From positions 441,573,587 through 441,637,586 of the forward strand of contig CM062289.1 in NCBI GenBank assembly GCA_031216915.1: a DNA stretch of 64,000 nt, given 5' to 3'. Made by a program: the position numbers and the translations under genes. The DNA comes from Pictodentalium vernedei (lineage: Eukaryota > Mollusca > Scaphopoda > Dentaliida > Dentaliidae). Under the pieces are notes generated by a model that was given only the letters and a program-made list of their open reading frames with translations, had not been told where the DNA came from and did no database searches. Shown here piece by piece: positions 24,108-37,887 of the stretch. How positions within the stretch are numbered: the stretch's first letter is position 1; every line of letters starts with the position of its first letter.

Positions 24108-24431
24108 CTGAAAAAATAACAACCAGAAAACATATCATAAATATATAGTTAGATTGTGAAATATAGGCCCTTAAATGTCATGCACAAATACACACAGTTG
24201 ATATTTTTGCAACGATGTAGAGGTTTCAATTTCATATAGCATATTACGTAGAAGTAAGCGAGTCATGGGAGTGGAAACTCTATTTTAACATTAAACGTGA
24301 TCACCAAATAATCTGAAGACAATTCTGGCTCTTGATTTCGCATGGATATATCATAGATACTTTTAGACCTACCAACATTTTTTGGACTTTCAGCATTGGG
24401 AACATTTATTTTCGAAGAACAAGTTTCTTAC

Positions 24432-24911
24432 CGATAACAGGAGTCGCCGTGGAGGAGGGTATCCCAAAAGTTTCTCCATTTGATGAATCAGTGTTTAAGA
24501 AGTGGAGACTTCCAGCTCTGGTTTGTGAATTCGCCCGGCCTCCTTTCAGATAGCCTTGGGTTGTATGCAGTGAAAATGGCGTAGAGCTGTAATATGGTAT
24601 AGTATCATCTTGAGTATCTCCAAAACGTGCTGTTTCAACAGTACTGGTTTGAAGGGACGACGAGTCTGATAAATGCATTACATCATCAAGAGAGCCAGCT
24701 TCAGAGGTAACCAAAAATTCGTTCGTTTCAAGGAGATTCACATTAGATGAAATTTCACCTTCAGTAACCATTTCTCTGTTGACAGAATTGACAGGTGTTT
24801 CAGGTGAGGTGCCAGTTAATCCAAAATGAGAATAAAAGCTTACACCAGTAGACAACCCCGTCGGATTCCCTGTTGTAGACGTGTGAGCTTGTGGGAATGT
24901 TTTCAGTGTAC
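24432..24911 (-). CDS. Mucin-like repeat exon B13 (480 nt)
   Basis: ISSNVNLLETNEF, YYSSTP and SLHFLN. Protein identical to B15, 3,832 bp away, and otherwise close to B10. Confidence 0.8.
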
Positions 24912-25310
24912 CTGCAAGTAAAGAGATGTGACTACGTGAGAAAATCCAGCTGCAGGAAGTTATGTAGCATCAGCTAGTCATCAAAGTGTCGAAGTTCCAA
25001 TATTTTTAAATATAACTGAAAACATTCCAACATTTTAGTTTAGAAAAAGAGGTCTTGGTAGGAGGTTCGGTCAAGATTTGTGTAAAACGTCTCAAATGAA
25101 AACAAAACAGTATTGTTTTATCACTTTAAATAACAATCAGTTTTGAAAATACTAAACGGGACTCAATCATTTCGTGAACTTACGAAATATTGTTGAAAGC
25201 TTCGATTTGATTATTGGTGCTTGTTGTTCTGCATCTGAACATCACGTGGTCTGAAATGAATCAAATTATGTTAACAAAATATATAAATATCTTCGATAGC
25301 ATTTTCGTAC

Positions 25311-25976
25311 CTTTAGGAGATTCTAACATTCTTGTTGATGAGAAGTTTTGCATATCACCTTGAGTTGACAACTCTGACCATAAAGACGATATCGATGAAG
25401 ACGGCGGTATATGGTCCATTGTTTGGTCAGGCGATCTACTTGTAGAATTATGAGATAGAATAGTTTTGTTTGGCGAAACACTGATGGAAATCTCAGGGGT
25501 GGAACTATAATTTTCAGTCACGAGACTATCTCCATGATAATTCAGTTGTGTCAAACTTGATAAGAATTTTGAAGAAATATCTGCTCCTATCACACTGAAA
25601 CTGTTGACGTCTCCGTGGATCGGTGACGCGGATGTTTGCAGCAACGCTGTCTCCTTTTCTGTTGCGAATGCAAAGTTCTGATTGGTGCCGTCTGCAGTAA
25701 TGTTCAAACTATATTCTGTTCCTGTAGTTGTGGACGAACTCGTAGAGTCCTCACTTGTTTCATTCGATAACAACGGACTTGAACGTTTAGATTTCAAAAG
25801 TTTCTTTGTAGTCGATTGGATGTTGTTCAATGTATTCAAAATTGCATTATTACGGTCGATTGACGAAGTTAATTCACGGGAACCACTCAAGGTAGGCAGG
25901 AGATCTGAAATTGTAGAACGACGAGTTCCCACAGAAGTTGTTGCTGTGCTGTTATTCAGATACGCTGGGTGTGTGC
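25311..25976 (-). CDS. Mucin-like repeat exon A14 (666 nt)
   Basis: Long-type consensus with SELSTQ and HNSTSR. A silent ggcggt change occurs in the PPSSS run. Confidence 0.82.
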
Positions 25977-26391
25977 CTGAAAAAATAATAACCAGAAAAC
26001 ATATCATAAATATATTGTTAGATTGTGAAATATAGGCTCTTAAATGTCATGCACAAATGCACACAGTTGATATTTTTGCAACGATGTAGAGGTTTCAATT
26101 TCAAATAGCATATTACGTAGAAGTATGCGAGTCATGGGAGTTGAAACACTATTTTAACATTAAACGTGATCACCAAATAATCTGAAGACAATTCTGGCTC
26201 TTGACATCATACACAAGATTAGAAAAAAGTGCTGAATGCATGGGTGACTAAACGAGTATGGACGACAGAACACTACACCAGCTAGTTAGCCTATGTTTCG
26301 CATGGATATATCATAGATACTTTTAGACCTACCAACATTTTTTGGACTTTCAGCATTGGGAACATTTATTTTCGAAGAGCAAGTTTCTTAC

Positions 26392-26871
26392 CGATAACAG
26401 GAGTCGCCGTGGAGGAGGGTATCCCAAAAGTTTCTCCATTTGATGAATCAGTGTTTAAGAAGCGGAGACTTCCAGCTCTGGTTTGTGAATTCGCCCGGCC
26501 TCCTTTCAGATAGCCTTGGGTTGTATGCAGTGAAAATGGCGTAGAGTTGTAATATGGTATAGTATCATCTTGAGTATCTCCAAAACGTGCTGTTTCAACA
26601 GTACTGGTTTGAAGGGACGACGAGTCTGATAAATGCATTACGTCATCAAGAGAGCCAGCTTCAGAGGTAACCAAAAATTCGTTCGCTTCACTGAGATTCA
26701 CTTTAGATGAAATTTCACCTTCAGTAACCATTTCTCTGTCGACAGAATTGACAGGTGTTTCAGGTGAGGTGCCAGTTAATCCAAAATGAGAATAAAAGCT
26801 TACACCAGTAGACAACCCCGTCGGATTCCCTGTTGTAGACGTGTGAGCTTGTGGGAATGTTTTCAGTGTAC
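26392..26871 (-). CDS. Mucin-like repeat exon B14 (480 nt)
   Basis: Long-type consensus protein with no private residue. Useful as a baseline for the SVDRE/SEANEF form. Confidence 0.8.
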
Positions 26872-27270
26872 CTGCAAGTAAAGAGATGTGACTACGTGAG
26901 AAAATCCAGCTGCAGGAAGTTATGTAGCATCAGCTAGTCATCAAAGTGTCGAATTTCCAATATTTTTAAATATAACTGAAAACATTCCAACATTTTACTT
27001 TAGAAAAAGATGTCTTGGTAGGAGGTTCGGTCAAGATTTGTGTAAAACGTCTCAAATGAAAACAAAACAGTATTGTTTTATCACTTTAAATAACAATCAG
27101 TTTTGAAAATTCTAAACGGGACTCAATTATTTCGTGAACTTACGAAATATTGTTGAAAGCTTCGATTTGATTATTGGTGCTTGTTGTTCTGCATCTGAAC
27201 ATCACGTGGTCTGAAATGAATCAAATTATGTTAACAAAATATACAAATATCATCGATAGCATTTTCGTAC

Positions 27271-27939
27271 CTTTAGGAGATTCTAACATTCTTGTTGATG
27301 AGAAGTTTTGCATATCACCTTGAGTTGGCAACTCTGACCATAAAGACGATATCGATGAAGACGGTGGTATATGGTCCATTGTTTGGTCAGGAGATCTACT
27401 TGTAGAATTATGAGATAGAATAGTTTTGTTTGGCGAAACACTGATGGAAATCTCAGGTGTGGAACTATAAATTTCAGTCACGAGACTATCTCCATGATAA
27501 TTCAGTTGTGTCAAACTTGATAAGAATTTTGAAGAAGTATCTGCTCCTGTCACACTGAAACTGTTGACCTCTCCGTGGATCGGTGACGCGGATGTTTGCA
27601 GCAACGCTGTCTCCTTTTCTGTTGTGAATGCAAAGTTCTGATTGGTGGCGTCTGCAGTAATGTTCAAACTATATTCTGTTCCTGTAGTTGTGGACGAACT
27701 AGTAGAGTCGTCCTCACTTGTTTCATTCGATAACAACGGACTTGAAGTTTTAGATTTCAAAAGTTTCTTTGTAATCGATTGGATGTTGTTCAATGTATTC
27801 AAAATTGCATTATTACGGTCGATTGACGAAGTTAATTCACGGGAACCACTCAAGGTAGGCAGGAGATCTGAAATTGTAGAACGACGAGTTCCCACAGAAG
27901 TTGTTACTGTGCTGTTATTCAGATACGCTGGGTGTGTGC
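27271..27939 (-). CDS. Mucin-like repeat exon A15 (669 nt, short type)
   Basis: Short-type consensus protein (STVTT, KTSSPLL, EDDST, ADATNQN, GADTSS). Same protein as A19. Confidence 0.82.
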
Positions 27940-28263
27940 CTGAAAAAATAACAACCAGAAAACATATCATAAATATATAGTTAGATTGTGAAATATAGGC
28001 CCTTAAATGTCATGCACAAATACACACAGTTGATATTTTTGCAACGATGTAGAGGTTTCAATTTCATATAGCATATTACGTAGAAGTAAGCGAGTCATGG
28101 GAGTGGAAACTCTATTTTAACATTAAACGTGATCACCAAATAATCTGAAGACAAATCTGGCTCTTGATTTCGCATGGATATATCATAGATACTTTTAGAC
28201 CTACCAACATTTTTTGGACTTTCAGCATTGGGAACATTTATTTTCGAAGAACAAGTTTCTTAC

Positions 28264-28743
28264 CGATAACAGGAGTCGCCGTGGAGGAGGGTATCCCAAA
28301 AGTTTCTCCATTTGATGAATCAGTGTTTAAGAAGTGGAGACTTCCAGCTCTGGTTTGTGAATTCGCCCGGCCTCCTTTCAGATAGCCTTGGGTTGTATGC
28401 AGTGAAAATGGCGTAGAGCTGTAATATGGTATAGTATCATCTTGAGTATCTCCAAAACGTGCTGTTTCAACAGTACTGGTTTGAAGGGACGACGAGTCTG
28501 ATAAATGCATTACATCATCAAGAGAGCCAGCTTCAGAGGTAACCAAAAATTCGTTCGTTTCAAGGAGATTCACATTAGATGAAATTTCACCTTCAGTAAC
28601 CATTTCTCTGTTGACAGAATTGACAGGTGTTTCAGGTGAGGTGCCAGTTAATCCAAAATGAGAATAAAAGCTTACACCAGTAGACAACCCCGTCGGATTC
28701 CCTGTTGTAGACGTGTGAGCTTGTGGGAATGTTTTCAGTGTAC
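28264..28743 (-). CDS. Mucin-like repeat exon B15 (480 nt)
   Basis: Protein identical to B13 (SSNVNLL, YYSSTP, SLHFLN). No N-glycosylation sequon in the central part. Confidence 0.8.
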
Positions 28744-29142
28744 CTGCAAGTAAAGAGATGTGACTACGTGAGAAAATCCAGCTGCAGGAAGTTATGTAGC
28801 ATCAGCTAATCATCAAAGTGTCGAAGTTCCAATATTTTTAAATATAACTGAAAACATTCCAACATTTTAGTTTAGAAAAAGAGGTCTTGGTAGGAGGTTG
28901 GGTCAAGATTTGTGTAAAACGTCTCAAATGAAAACAAAACAGTATTGTTTTATCACTTTAAATAACAATCAGTTTTGAAAATACTAAACGGGACTCAATC
29001 ATTTCGTGAACTTACGAAATATTGTTGAAAGCTTCGATTTGATTATTGGTGCTTGTTGTTCTGCATCTGAACATCACGTGGTCTGAAATGAATCAAATTA
29101 TGTTAACAAAATATATAAATATCATCGATAGCATTTTCGTAC

Positions 29143-29808
29143 CTTTAGGAGATTCTAACATTCTTGTTGATGAGAAGTTTTGCATATCACCTTGAGTTGG
29201 CAACTCTGACCATAAAGACGATATCGATGAAGACGGTGGTATATGGTCCATTGTTTGGTCAGGCGATCTACTTGTAGAATTATGAGATAGAATAGTTTTG
29301 TTTGGCGAAACACTGATGGAAATCTCAGGGGTGGAACTATAATTTTCAGTCACGAGACTATCTCCATGATAATTCAGTTGTGTCAAACTTGATAAGAATT
29401 TTGAAGAAATATCTGCTCCTATCACACTGAAACTGTTGACGTCTCCGTGGATCGGTGACGCGGATGTTTGCAGCAGCGCTGTCTCCTTTTCTGTTGCGAA
29501 TGCAAAGTTCTGATTGGTGCCGTCTGCAGTAATGTTCAAACTATATTCTGTTCCTGTAGTTGTGGACGAACTCGTAGAGTCCTCACTTGTTTCATTCGAT
29601 AACAACGGACTTGAACGTTTAGATTTCAAAAGTTTCTTTGTAATCGATTGGATGTTGTTCAATGTATTCAAAATTGCATTATTACGGTCGATTGACGAAG
29701 ATAATTCACGGGAACCACTCAAGGTAGGCAGGAGATCTGAAATTGTAGAACGACGAGTTCCCACAGAAGTTGTTGCTGTGCTGTTATTCAGATACGCTGG
29801 GTGTGTGC
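29143..29808 (-). CDS. Mucin-like repeat exon A16 (666 nt)
   Basis: Long type with RELSSSIDR (as A7 and A11) but IQSITKK and SELPTQ. This combination is a mosaic of two long-type variants. The open frame runs 12 codons further into the upstream intron than in most long copies because the TAA there is changed. Confidence 0.82.
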
Positions 29809-30223
29809 CTGAAAAAATAATAACCAGAAAACATATCATAAATATATTGTTAGATTGTGAAATATAGGCTCTCAAATGTCATGCACAAATGCACACAGTT
29901 GATATTTTTGCAACGATGTAGAGGTTTCAATTTCAAATAGCATATTACGTAGAAGTATGCGAGTCATGGGAGTTGAAACACTATTTTAATATTAAACGTG
30001 ATCACCAAATAATCTGAAGACAATTCTGGCTCTTGACATCATACACAAGATTAGAAAAAAGTGCTGAATGCATGGGTGACTAAACGAGTATGGACGACAG
30101 AACACTACAACAGCTAGTTAGCCTATGTTTCGCATGGATATATCATAGATACTTTTAGACCTACCAACATTTTTTGGACTTTCAGCATTGGGAACATTTA
30201 TTTTCGAAGAGCAAGTTTCTTAC

Positions 30224-30703
30224 CGATAACAGGAGTCGCCGTGGAGGAGGGTATCCCAAAAGTTTCTCCATTTGATGAATCAGTGTTTAAGAAGCGGAGA
30301 CTTCCAGCTCTGGTTTGTGAATTCGCCCGGCCTCCTTTCAGATAGCCTTGGGTTGTATGCAGTGAAAATGGCGTAGAGTTGTAATATGGTATAGTATCAT
30401 CTTGAGTATCTCCAAAACGTGCTGTTTCAACAGTACTGGTTTGAAGGGACGACGAGTCTGATAAATGCATTACATCATCAAGAGAGCCAGCTACAGAGGT
30501 AACCAAAAATTCGTTCGCTTCACTGAGATTCACTTTAGATGAAATTTCACCTTCAGTAACCATTTCTCTGTCGACAGAATTGACAGGTGTTTCAGGTGAG
30601 GTGCCAGTTAATCCAAAATGAGAATAAAAGCTTACACCAGTAGACAACCCCGTCGGATTCCCTGTTGTAGACGTGTGAGCTTGTGGGAATGTTTTCAGTG
30701 TAC
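30224..30703 (-). CDS. Mucin-like repeat exon B16 (480 nt)
   Basis: Long type with VTSVAGSL (Glu to Val), a private hydrophobic change in the acidic central segment. Confidence 0.8.
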
Positions 30704-31102
30704 CTGCAAGTAAAGAGATGTGACTACGTGAGAAAATCCAGCTGCAGGAAGTTATGTAGCATCAGCTAGTCATCAAACTGTCGAAGTTCCAATATTTTTA
30801 AATATAACTGAAAACATTCCAACATTTTACTTTAGAAAAAGATGTGTTGGTAGGAGGTTCGGTCAAGATTTGTGTAAAACGTCTCAAATGAAAACAAAAC
30901 AGTATTGTTTTATCACTTTAAATAACAATCAGTTTTGAAAATTCTAAACGGGACTCAATCATTTCGTGAACTTACGAAATATTGTTGAAAGCTTCGATTT
31001 GATTATTGGTGCTTGTTGTTCTGCATCTGAACATCACGTGGTCTGAAATGAATCAAATTATGTTAACAAAATATATAAATATCATCGATAGCATTTTCGT
31101 AC

Positions 31103-31771
31103 CTTTAGGAGATTCTAACATTCTTGTTGATGAGAAGTTTTGCATATCACCTTGAGTTGGCAACTCTGACCATAAAGACGATATCGATGAAGACGGTGGT
31201 ATATGGTCCATTGTTTGGTCAGGAGATCTACTTGTAGAATTATGAGATAGAATAGTTTTGTTTGGCGAAACACTGATGGAAATCTCAGGTGTGGAACTAT
31301 AAATTTCAGTCACGAGACTATCTCCATGATAATTCAGTTGTGTCAAACTTGATAAGAATTTTGAAGAAGTATCTGCTCCTGTCACACTGAAACTGTTGAC
31401 CTCTCCGTGGATCGGTGACGCGGATGTTTGCAGCAACGCTGTCTCCTTTTCTGTTGTGAATGCAAAGTTCTGATTGGTGGCGTCTGCAGTAATGTTCAAA
31501 CTATATTCTGTTCCTGTAGTTGTGGACGAACTAGTAGAGTCGTCCTCACTTGTTTCATTCGATAACAACGGACTTGAAGTTTTAGATTTCAAAAGTTTCT
31601 TTGTAATCGATTGGATGTTGTTCAATGTATTCAAAATTGCATTATAACGGTCGATTGACGAAGTTAATTCACGGGAACCACTCAAGGTAGGCAGGAGATC
31701 TGAAATTGTAGAACGACGAGTTCCCACAGAAGTTGTTACTGTGCTGTTATTCAGATACGCTGGGTGTGTGC
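31103..31771 (-). CDS. Mucin-like repeat exon A17 (669 nt, short type)
   Basis: Short type with a private SSIDRYNAI (Asn to Tyr). Confidence 0.8.
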
Positions 31772-32095
31772 CTGAAAAAATAACAACCAGAAAACATATC
31801 ATAAATATATAGTTAGATTGTGAAATATAGGCCCTTAAATGTCATGCACAAATACACACAGTTGATATTTTTGCAACGATGTAGAGGTTTCAATTTCATA
31901 TAGCATATTACGTAGAAGTAAGCGAGTCATGGGAGTGGAAACTCTATTTTAACATTAAACGTGATCACCAAATAATCTGAAGACAATTCTGGCTCTTGAT
32001 TTCGCATGGATATATCATAGATACTTTTAGACCTACCAACATTTTTTGGACTTTCAGCATTGGGAACATTTATTTTCGAAGAGCAAGTTTCTTAC

Positions 32096-32575
32096 CGATA
32101 ACAGGAGTCGCCGTGGAGGAGGGTATCCCAAAAGTTTCTCCATTTGATGAATCAGTGTTTAAGAAGCGGAGACTTCCAGCTCTGGTTTGTGAATTCGCCC
32201 GGCCTCCTTTCAGATAGCCTTGGGTTGTATGCAGTGAAAATGGCGTAGAGTTGTAATATGGTATAGTATCATCTTGAGTATCTCCAAAACGTGCTGTTTC
32301 AACAGTACTGGTTTGAAGGGACGACGAGTCTGATAAATGCATTACATCATCAAGAGAGCCAGCTTCAGAGGTAACCAAAAATTCGTTCGTTTCAAGGAGA
32401 TTCACTTTAGATGAAATTTCACCTTCAGTAACCATTTCTCTGTTGACAGAATTGACAGGTGTTTCAGGTGAGGTGCCAGTTAATCCAAAATGAGAATAAA
32501 AGCTTACACCAGTAGACAACCCCGTCGGATTCCCTGTTGTAGACGTGTGAGCTTGTGGGAATGTTTTCAGTGTAC
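32096..32575 (-). CDS. Mucin-like repeat exon B17 (480 nt)
   Basis: Short-type consensus protein (SVNRE, LLETNEF, YYNSTP, SLRFLN). Confidence 0.8.
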
Positions 32576-32847
32576 CTGCAAGTAAAGAGATGTGACTACG
32601 TGAGAAAATCCAGCTGCAGGAAGTTATGTAGCATCAGCTAGTCATCAAAGTGTCGAAGTTCCAATTTTTTTAAATATAACTGAAAACATTCCAACATTTT
32701 AGTTTAGAAAAAGAGGTCTTGGTAGGAGGTTCGGTCAAGATTTGTGTAAAACGTCTCAAATGAAAACAAAACAGTATTGTTTTATCACTTTAAATAACAA
32801 TCAGTTTTGAAAATACTAAACGGGACTCAATCATTTCGTGAATTTAC

Positions 32848-32914
32848 GAAATATTGTTGAAAGCTTCGATTTGATTATTGGTGCTTGTTGTTCTGCATCT
32901 GAACATCACGTGGT
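32848..32914 (-). other. Candidate exon C with weakened donor
   Basis: The donor reads GTAAAT in place of GTAAGT (tttac for cttac on the plus strand), which should lower its strength. The acceptor and frame are unchanged. Confidence 0.4.
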
Positions 32915-32974
32915 CTGAAATGAATCAAATTATGTTAACAAAATATATAAATATCATCGATAGCATTTTCGTAC

Positions 32975-33640
32975 CTTTAGGAGATTCTAACATTCTTGTT
33001 GATGAGAAGTTTTGCATATCACCTTGAGTTGGCAACTCTGACCATAAAGACGATATCGATGAAGACGGGGGTATATGGTCCATTGTTTGGTCAGGCGATC
33101 TACTTGTAGAATTATGAGATAGAATAGTTTTGTTTGGCGAAACACTGATGGAAATCTCAGGGGTGGAACTATAATTTTCAGTCACGAGACTATCTCCATG
33201 ATAATTCAGTTGTGTCAAACTTGATAAGAATTTTGAAGAAATATCTGCTCCTATCACACTGAAACTGTTGACGTCTCCGTGGATCGGTGACGCGGATGTT
33301 TGCAGCAACGCTGTCTCCTTTTCTATTGCGAATGCAAAGTTCTGATTGGTGCCGTCTGCAGTAATGTTCAAACTATATTCTGTTCCTGTAGTTGTGGACG
33401 AACTCGTAGAGTCCTCACTTGTTTCATTCGATAACAACGGACTTGAACGTTTAGATTTCAAAAGTTTCTTTGTAGTCGATTGGATGTTGTTCAATGTATT
33501 CAAAATTGCATTATTACGGTCGATTGACGAAGTTAATTCACGGGAACCACTCAAGGTAGGCAGGAGATCTGAAATTGTAGAACGACGAGTTCCCACAGAA
33601 GTTGTTGCTGTGCTGTTATTCAGATACGCTGGGTGTGTGC
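32975..33640 (-). CDS. Mucin-like repeat exon A18 (666 nt)
   Basis: Long type with FAIEKE (Thr to Ile). The acceptor is TTTTTTTAG, not TTTTTTCAG. The AG is kept, although the change would turn Ser into Leu if this stretch were translated. Confidence 0.82.
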
Positions 33641-34055
33641 CTAAAAAAATAATAACCAGAAAACATATCATAAATATATTGTTAGATTGTGAAATATAGG
33701 CTCTTAAATGTCATGCACAAATGCACACAGTTGATATTTTTGCAACGATGTAGAGGTTTCAATTTCAAATAGCATATTACGTAGAAGTATGCGAGTCATG
33801 GGAGTTGAAACACTATTTTAACATTAAACGTGATCACCAAATAATCTGAAGACAATTCTGGCTCTTGACATCATACACAAGATTAGAAAAAAGTGCTGAA
33901 TGCATGGGTGACTAAACGAGTATGGACGACAGAACACTACACCAGCTAGTTAGCCTATGTTTCGCATGGATATATCATAGATACTTTTAGACCTACCAAC
34001 ATTTTTTGGACTTTCAGCATTGGGAACATTTATTTTCGAAGAGCAAGTTTCTTAC

Positions 34056-34535
34056 CGATAACAGGAGTCGCCGTGGAGGAGGGTATCCCAAAAGTTTCTC
34101 CATTTGATGAATCAGTGTTTAAGAAGCGGAAACTTCCAGCTCTGGTTTGTGAATTCGCCCGGCCTCCTTTCAGATAGCCTTGGGTTGTATGCAGTGAAAA
34201 TGGCGTAGAGTTGTAATATGGTATAGTATCATCTTGAGTATCTCCAAAACCTGCTGTTTCAACAGTACTGGTTTGAAGGGACGACGAGTCTGATAAATGC
34301 ATTACATCATCAAGAGAGCCAGCTTCAGAGGTAACCAAAAATTCGTTCGCTTCACTGAGATTCACTTTAGATGAAATTTCACCTTCAGTAACCATTTCTC
34401 TGTCGACAGAATTGACAGGTGTTTCAGGTGAGGTGCCAGTTAATCCAAAATGAGAATAAAAGCTTACACCAGTAGACAACCCCGTCGGATTCCCTGTTGT
34501 AGACGTGTGAGCTTGTGGGAATGTTTTCAGTGTAC
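34056..34535 (-). CDS. Mucin-like repeat exon B18 (480 nt)
   Basis: Long type with private ETAGFGD (Arg to Gly) and RAGSFRFLN (Leu to Phe). Confidence 0.8.
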
Positions 34536-34934
34536 CTGCAAGTAAAGAGATGTGACTACGTGAGAAAATCCAGCTGCAGGAAGTTATGTAGCATCAGCTA
34601 GTCATCAAACTGTCGAGGTTCCAATATTTTTAAATATAACTGAAAACATTCCAACATTTTACTTTAGAAAAAGATGTCTTGGTAGGAGGTTCGGTCAAGA
34701 TTTGTGTAAAACGTCTCAAATGAAAACAAAACAGTATTGTTTTATCACTTTAAATAACAATCAGTTTTGAAAATTCTAAACGGGACTCAATCATTTCGTG
34801 AACTTACGAAATATTGTTGAAAGCTTCGATTTGATTATTGGTGCTTGTTGTTCTGCATCTGAACATCACGTGGTCTGAAATGAATCAAATTATGTTAACA
34901 AAATATATAAATATCATCGATAGCATTTTCGTAC

Positions 34935-35603
34935 CTTTAGGAGATTCTAACATTCTTGTTGATGAGAAGTTTTGCATATCACCTTGAGTTGGCAACTCTG
35001 ACCATAAAGACGATATTGATGAAGACGGTGGTATATGGTCCATTGTTTGGTCAGGAGATCTACTTGTAGAATTATGAGATAGAATAGTTTTGTTTGGCGA
35101 AACACTGATGGAAATCTCAGGTGTGGAACTATAAATTTCAGTCACGAGACTATCTCCATGATAATTCAGTTGTGTCAAACTTGATAAGAATTTTGAAGAA
35201 GTATCTGCTCCTGTCACACTGAAACTGTTGACCTCTCCGTGGATCGGTGACGCGGATGTTTGCAGCAACGCTGTCTCCTTTTCTGTTGTGAATGCAAAGT
35301 TCTGATTGGTGGCGTCTGCAGTAATGTTCAAACTATATTCTGTTCCTGTAGTTGTGGACGAACTAGTAGAGTCGTCCTCACTTGTTTCATTCGATAACAA
35401 CGGACTTGAAGTTTTAGATTTCAAAAGTTTCTTTGTAATCGATTGGATGTTGTTCAATGTATTCAAAATTGCATTATTACGGTCGATTGACGAAGTTAAT
35501 TCACGGGAACCACTCAAGGTAGGCAGGAGATCTGAAATTGTAGAACGACGAGTTCCCACAGAAGTTGTTACTGTGCTGTTATTCAGATACGCTGGGTGTG
35601 TGC
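34935..35603 (-). CDS. Mucin-like repeat exon A19 (669 nt, short type)
   Basis: Short-type consensus protein, matching A15. A silent gatattgat change lies in the ISSLW segment. Confidence 0.82.
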
Positions 35604-35927
35604 CTGAAAAAATAACAACCAGAAAACATATCATAAATATATAGTTAGATTGTGAAATATAGGCCCTTAAATGTCATGCACAAATACACACAGTTGATAT
35701 TTTTGCAACGATGTAGAGGTTTCAATTTCATATAGCATATTACGTAGAAGCAAGCGAGTCATGGGAGTGGAAACTCAATTTTAACATTAAACGTGATCAC
35801 AGAATAATATGAAGACAATTCTGGCTCTTGATTTCGCATGGATATATCATAGATACTTTTAGACCTACCAACATTTTTTGGACTTTCAGCATTGGGAACA
35901 TTTATTTTCGAAGAGCAAGTTTCTTAC

Positions 35928-36407
35928 CGATAACAGGAGTCGCCGTGGAGGAGGGTATCCCAAAAGTTTCTCCATTTGATGAATCAGTGTTTAAGAAGCG
36001 GAGACTTCCAGCTCTGGTTTGTGAATTCGCCCGGCCTCCTTTCAGATAGCCTTGGGTTGTATTGAGTGAAAATGGCGTAGAGTTGTAATATGGTATAGTA
36101 TCATCTTGAGTATCTCCAAAACGTGCTGTTTCAACAGTACTGGTTTGAAGGGACGACGAGTCTGATAAATGCATTACATCATCAAGAGAGCCAGCTTCAG
36201 AGGTAACCAAAAATTCGTTCGTTTCAAGGAGATTCACTTTAGATGAAATTTCACCTTCAGTAACCATTTCTCTGTTGACAGAATTGACAGGTGTTTCAGG
36301 TGAGGTGCCAGTTAATCCAAAATAAGAATAAAAGCTTACACCAGTAGACAACCCCGTCGGATTCCCTGTTGTAGACGTGTGAGCTTGTGGGAATGTGTTC
36401 AGTGTAC
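35928..36407 (-). CDS. Mucin-like repeat exon B19 (480 nt)
   Basis: LLETNEF form with SYFGL, FSLNTTQ (a new NTT sequon replacing His) and TLNTF near the start (Lys to Asn). Confidence 0.8.
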
Positions 36408-36679
36408 CTGCAAGTAAAGAGATGTGACTACGTGAGAAAATCCAGCTGCAGGAAGTTATGTAGCATCAGCTAGTCATCAAAGTGTCGAAGTTCCAATATT
36501 TTTAAATATAACTGAAAACATTCCAACATTTTAGTTTAGAAAAAGAGGTCTTGGTAGGAGGTTCGGTCAAGATTTGTGTAAAACGTCTCAAATGAAAACA
36601 AAACAGTATTGTTTTATCACTTTAAATAACAATCAGTTTTGAAAATACTAAACGGGACTCAATCATTTCGTGAACTTAC

Positions 36680-36746
36680 GAAATATTGTTGAAAGCTTCG
36701 ATTTGATTATTGGTGCTTGTTGTTCTGCATCTGAACATCACGTGGT
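36680..36746 (-). other. Candidate exon C continuous in frame with A20
   Basis: The in-frame TGA in the 60-nt A-to-C intron is CGA here, so A20, the intron and C form one open frame ending at the TAA within GTAAGT. Intron retention would therefore add a tail ending NNIS in this unit only. Confidence 0.4.
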
Positions 36747-36806
36747 CTGAAATGAATCGAATTATGTTAACAAAATCTATAAATATCATCGATAGCATTT
36801 TCGTAC

Positions 36807-37472
36807 CTTTAGGAGATTCTAACATTCTTGTTGATGAGAAGTTTTGCATATCACCTTGAGTTGGCAACTCTGACCATAAAGACGATATCGATGAAGACGG
36901 TGGTATATGGTCCATTGTTTGGTCAGGCGATCTACTTGTAGAATTATGAGATAGAATAGTTTTGTTTGGCGAAACACTGATGGAAATCTCAGGGGTGGAA
37001 CTATAATTTTCAGTCACGAGACTATCTCCATGATAATTCAGTTGTGTCAAACTTGATAAGAATTTTGAAGAAATATCTGCTCCTATCACACTGAAACTGT
37101 TGACGTCTCCGTGGATCGGTGACGCGGATGTTTGCAGCAACGCTGTCTCCTTTTCTGTTGCGAATGCAAAGTTCTGATTGGTGCCGTCTGCAGTAATGTT
37201 CAAACTATATTCTGTTCCTGTAGTTGTGGACGAACTCGTAGAGTCCTCACTTGTTTCATTCGATAACAACGGACTTGAACGTTTAGATTTCAAAAGTTTT
37301 TTTGTAGTCGATTGGATGTTGTTCAATGTATTCAAAATTGCATTATTACGGTCGATTGACGAAGTTAATTCACGGGAACCACTCAAGGTAGGCAGGAGAT
37401 CTGAAATTGTAGAACGACGAGTTCCCACAGAAGTTGTTGCTGTGCTGTTATTCAGATAAGCTGGGTGTGTGC
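36807..37472 (-). CDS. Mucin-like repeat exon A20 (666 nt)
   Basis: Long-type consensus protein. The donor GTACGA is intact. Notable only for the lost stop in the following intron, which leaves the frame open for another 126 nt. Confidence 0.82.
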
Positions 37473-37887
37473 CTGAAAAAATAATAACCAGAAAACATAT
37501 CATAAATATATTGTTAGATTGTGAAATATAGGCTCTTAAATGTCATGCACAAATGCACACAGTTGATATTTTTGCAACGATGTAGAGGTTTCAATTTCAA
37601 ATAGCATATTACGTAGAAGTATGCGAGTCATGGGAGTTCAAACACTATTTTAACATTAAACGTGATCACCAAATAATCTGAAGACAATTCTGGCTCTTGA
37701 CATCATACACAAGATTAGAAAAAAGTGCTGAATGCATGGGTGACTAAACGAGTATGGACGACAGAACACTACACCAGCTAGTTAGCCTATGTTTCGCATG
37801 GATATATCATAGATACTTTTAGACCTACCAACATTTTTTGGACTTTCAGCATTGGGAACATTTATTTTCGAAGAGCAAGTTTCTTAC

